From Luzula sylvatica (lineage: Eukaryota; Streptophyta; Magnoliopsida; Poales; Juncaceae), in assembly GCA_946800325.1 (NCBI GenBank), contig OX326960.1, forward strand, positions 39,005,842-39,069,841: a stretch of 64,000 bases of DNA, given 5' to 3'. Shown piece by piece: positions 59,901-64,000 of the stretch. How positions within the stretch are numbered: position 1 is the first letter of the stretch; the number at the start of each line of letters is the position of its first letter. The position numbers and the translations under genes were made by a program. The notes under the pieces were generated by a model. That model was not told the origin of the DNA, made no database searches, and saw nothing but the letters and a program-made list of their open reading frames with translations.

Positions 59901-62900
59901 GCCAACTCACTTGTGTTTAATGTTTCCTTGTTTAGTTGTTGTTCTTTCAAGTTTCAACCAACCCTCACGAAATTCCTAAATCTACATTATATTCACTATG
60001 TTGTCATACGTATGCAAACTAGCATTTGACAAGACTAAATATTAAATTAACATAGAATGATTAATCATGGTATATATACAAACTAACTTTTTTTATTAAA
60101 AAAAAAAAACTAACTTTTTTACTGTTGAATTAGCGACTAGACTACCCATTTATATAAAGTTGGAGAGTATCAAAACATACTAAATAGAGAAATATTTATA
60201 AAGATAACCTAAGAAATGGAGAAAAAGTTGCATAGGAAAACGAAATGCATTATTGCAAAAAGTATTTAATGGGTGCGTGGGAACCCACCCACAAACACAC
60301 ACAAAACGTCGAATCACTAAAATATATATAACAATAGGGTGGTGATAAATCATAACCTTAAACCACGCCTGTGGGACTCGCTTTCTTTCACCTGTTATTT
60401 CCGGTCATTTTTTTTCAGAAAAAGGAAAAAAAAAAGAATCAAAATTTTGAATTATTTTTGTTTTTTTATTGGTAAATAAATACGGATGTACGATACTGAT
60501 ACATGGCTACGGAGATTAGTACCCAGAAAAGGCTGATTTTGCCTATTATTTTATGTATTTTTATCATTTGTATAGTTCATGTAACAGTTTGTTTATTGTA
60601 ATACAAATGCTCATTATATGGATTTTTAATTTTTTTATCATGTAGATGATATACATAAAATAATGTTTTTCTCTTGTTCCTGAATATCTGGCAGAATAGA
60701 GGACACATATTTTTTTATTTAATTAGTATATATATTTTGTTGTTTATGGGCAAATCATTTTTGTTGCATATATGCAATTTAGAAATTTAAAATAGGAAAT
60801 ATAGAATAATGTTTCGTAAATAAGAGAAAAGGACTTTTGGGCCAATGAAAGAGATGCACGATTAAAATCATGTACATAAATCATTTTCATTAATTTGTTT
60901 TTACATCGCTTTCTGATAAAAGCTATGGATTTCTTTCAATCAATCAATCTATCTGCTTTGTTATCTTTTTCATTATTTGTCTAAATTTTGGGATTTAATA
61001 TATATAATTTCATTTTCATGAAAAAGATATCATTATTGCCTTATTGGAGAAAATTGCAAGTTTTGGTGGCACTAAATATGCATGTTACATGATTTTTGTA
61101 TGTTTTTTAACGGGTATACACGAAATATTACAAAATAGTGAACGTGCCATGCATGCCTCAATTGGAATTTCTTTTACAAAATTGAATCAAATTAGATCCC
61201 TTCTAGAAGAAAAATATAAATGTTTAATAATGTAGCAAATATTCTGAAAAATTATGAAGAAGATTTGACAACTAAATAAGAGAATTTTTTTTTTAAAAGG
61301 GAACTAAATAAGAAAATTATGCTAAGTTGGAATGTATATCTTAATAATTGAGCTAAAAGTATTGATAAAAAAAGGTGCATTCTTTAATCAAATGAATAGA
61401 AGTAGAAACTCCATTTTCCAATATTTAAGGTACTTCCTATTTTGGAACATTTTTATGTGTATCCCTACTCAATTTCAAATATCACATATATACCCCTACA
61501 AAATGACAATATCACAGATACCCTCACAACATAAAAAATATCACATATAAATTATAATGGCATACCTCTATAAAACATAATAAGAAAAATGAATGATAAT
61601 ATAGGCATTTATTTGAAATAAATAGAAAAAAGTATTGATGATATTTCTTGTTATGAATGTCTACTAGTATTTATGATATTTCACATTTTGGATGGTTAGA
61701 AATCATATTTCGAGATTTTCGTATGGGTATATTTGAAATTTTGCTAACACATTTCATTTTATATTATAATGGAGATTTTCATGAGTGGTACTGGATAAAC
61801 TAAATATGTTTAATCAAGGTGGTTTTGATGGGTATTAAGAGAATCTGGCAGGGAATTAAGTACTCAATTATTGCAGACAAACTTAAATTGTTAAAATTAA
61901 GATGTGATCAAATAAACGTTGGACTTTCCTAGATTATGAATTAAGATAATGCAACATGCATTTTTATACCATTAATTACAACATGGTTGGTTTGGATGTG
62001 TATTCATGTGTACTTTAATTTTATTCATCACTAATAACTATTTGATACATCAAAAAATACCATAAAACTTCCACATTCATTTTTACATCAAAAGATACCC
62101 TAAAATTTCCCACATTCATTTTTCTATACGTTACCGAGAAGATAATAGATGTATGATCGGATTATATGTGTATTTTATCGTTATAATTTTAGCAATTTTA
62201 GTTTACTTAAGTTTTATTTTCCAAAAGTATCACCGCGCTTTTTTGCGTTGTTCACAAGATGATACAAATATTAGACATAATTTGTCATCTTTAGCCTCTA
62301 AAAATCTCAACATTTCATGTATATGCCTCGAAAAAAATAAATATCTCATATATATTTACCAAAAAAATAGTAATTTAGGCTTTCTATCGAGAAATTAAGA
62401 TAAAACTAATATTTATCGTATTTTCTTATGTTTCTTTGCAAATATATTTATTACAATTCGCATTTTGGAAGAGTATACATCATATTGTGCCAAAACGTTA
62501 CCATTTTATTTTATCGAAATAGCACGTCACAAAAAAAAATCATTTTATCAAATATGGAGCATTTATGGGGGTACCCAAAGCATTGTATAGTTGTATTAAT
62601 TATGAAATATGCAAATGGGTTACTTTTGTTGGGTGTATTAACATAAAATATTAGAAAGATGTGAATCGTAACAGCAACTTAGTTGCCGTCATTAGCAGAT
62701 AATTATTTGATTAGTTATTTAGTTAGGAGACGAATACGAGGTTCTCTCTACTTTTCTTCATTTTTTTTATATTTTTGGGGGACGTGGTTCATTAGGATCC
62801 GTTTATAGCAAGTCTTTCTTACATTAAAATACACAAATATATTTTATGCTTGTATGTACCCAATAATATCTTGTTTTGCATTCCTACCCTTTTTTTGCAG

Positions 62901-64000
62901 AAATATGGAAGTTTGGGAGGGTAGTTATGTAAACATTGGTTTGGAAAATTGAAAAGTCAGAACCTCAATGTTGTCAAGTTGGGGTTATCCTAATGTTTAG
63001 GTTACTGATTTTAGCAATTATTGAATGTTTGAATAATTTTCAATTTGAGCAGAATTATCATAATTTGGTCAAACTTATTTGAATAAAGAAAAGGTTGAAT
63101 TTTTTGGTTTATGATTCAAATTTTAGTAAGATATGGCATGATCACAATATATATCAAACAATAAGATAATGTCACCCAAAACTTATTGAACTAATTTATT
63201 TAGTAAAAACCAAGTTAAATAGCTTGGAGAACCTTAATATATATTTTTTTATTTTTTGTTTGATTTTATTCATGACAAATTTAAGTAATTTTCAGCCCAA
63301 ATTAAATTCATGTTGGGCCAACAGGATAAGTTAGAGGCCTCCAGTTTATTTTAAAATTGAGACACAATGACCTAATTAGTAATTGTTGCAAAATTGCAAT
63401 CATACTTAATGATAACTAAATAAAGTCTAAAAGATTAAATCTTTGGAACCTTAATTGAGTAAAAATTAGACAAATACATCACTTTCAACTTTAATACATG
63501 AAAAAACGAAGTTTTCAAGGCCAGCTTGACAACTCATTGACAATGACAATCCAACTTTACAACCTTAATTAATATACCATGAGGAAATTTATTAATAAAT
63601 TAATTTCATGAATGATTAATGTCCTATATATTAATCAAATAATTCAACTACGCATCCATCTCAAATAGTGAAATACAACAATGATGAAGTTCTTTTCTAC
63701 ATTTCGACGTTTTAAAAGGGCGAGCATGTAAAATTACCGAGAAATTAACCTATTGAGCGAGAATATTACAACCTTGGCAACGGATTAAATTAATTTCCGA
63801 ACCCGTTATGTGAAAGCCTTCATTATTTAAAAGCGTGATTCCTGAGGACTCGACGACAAATGGGAAAGAAAGTGGAGGACTAATTGGCGATTTTGCCACC
63901 TTTATAAACCTATGCCCTATAAAAAATACTAGAAATTTATTGGGCTATAATTGAGGATTTAAATGAAAATATAAAAGTTTGGACCTGAATGGGCTTCGAA
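59899..64000. other. gene-free AT-rich stretch; one exon-like piece near the right edge
   Basis: No gene is supported in 59899-63700; ATATCACATATA/ACCCCTACAAAATG lines at 61440-61560 are dispersed-repeat relics like those at 41450-41560. Minus-strand 63738-63841 has a good acceptor (CCTCAG) and donor (CTCG|GTAATT) and reads ITLLNNEGFHITGSEINLIR with CQGCNILAQ, then a stop before the donor. It may be a broken exon. The family is not recognised. Confidence 0.35.

Noticed and set aside
59794..60029. ORFs with Ile-Tyr repeats
   Set aside because: Translation of the (TA)n microsatellite.

Overview
This is a gene-poor, AT-rich window from a plant nuclear genome, probably a eudicot. The evidence is genes split by many short AT-rich introns, plant-specific families (clade D PP2C, two-repeat AP2 factor with a miR172 site, F-box/FBD-type protein, plant kinesin-5), and abundant MULE, hAT, Helitron, LINE and LTR relics. 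Exon structures were built by eye from splice sites, frame continuity and family knowledge. No search was run.

Layout. 1-3331 (+): 3' part of an NFRKB-like gene (INO80-associated family). 3875-8810 (-): complete 20-exon kinesin-5 gene, tail-to-tail with it. 9500-18800: intergenic, with a foldback MITE, a 658 bp hAT element with perfect 8 bp target duplications, a CA/CG tract and very AT-rich DNA. About 18800-22732: a repeat block with 520 bp tandem repeats, closed by a textbook Helitron 3' end. 23554-24912 (-): F-box/LRR gene with one frameshift. 25388-26620: large foldback element. 27099-28642 (-): intact clade D PP2C. 29641-31362: second hAT element. 31850-38071 (+): nitrilase-like (Nit1/omega-amidase type) pseudogene, split by a 4.4 kb LINE that itself carries a 1.6 kb solo LTR. 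38.2-40.4 kb: Harbinger-like element with a broken MYB/SANT gene. 41606-41865: 260 bp MULE-type MITE. 42343-44571 (-): intact AP2/TOE-type gene. 48226-51515: 3.3 kb MULE-like element with 9 bp target duplications, about 475 bp inverted repeats, an unfamiliar Gly/Tyr-rich ORF and a six-unit tandem array. 55947-59214: second MULE with 9 bp target duplications and a decayed transposase. 59.2-64 kb: no gene seen.

The four well-preserved genes (NFRKB-like, kinesin-5, PP2C, AP2) are independent housekeeping or developmental loci; nothing suggests they work as a cluster. The main interest is nested mobile DNA: several insertions can be bounded to the base by their target duplications, and one traces how a gene was destroyed. 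The least familiar item is the 48-51.5 kb element, whose ORF starts inside its inverted repeat.
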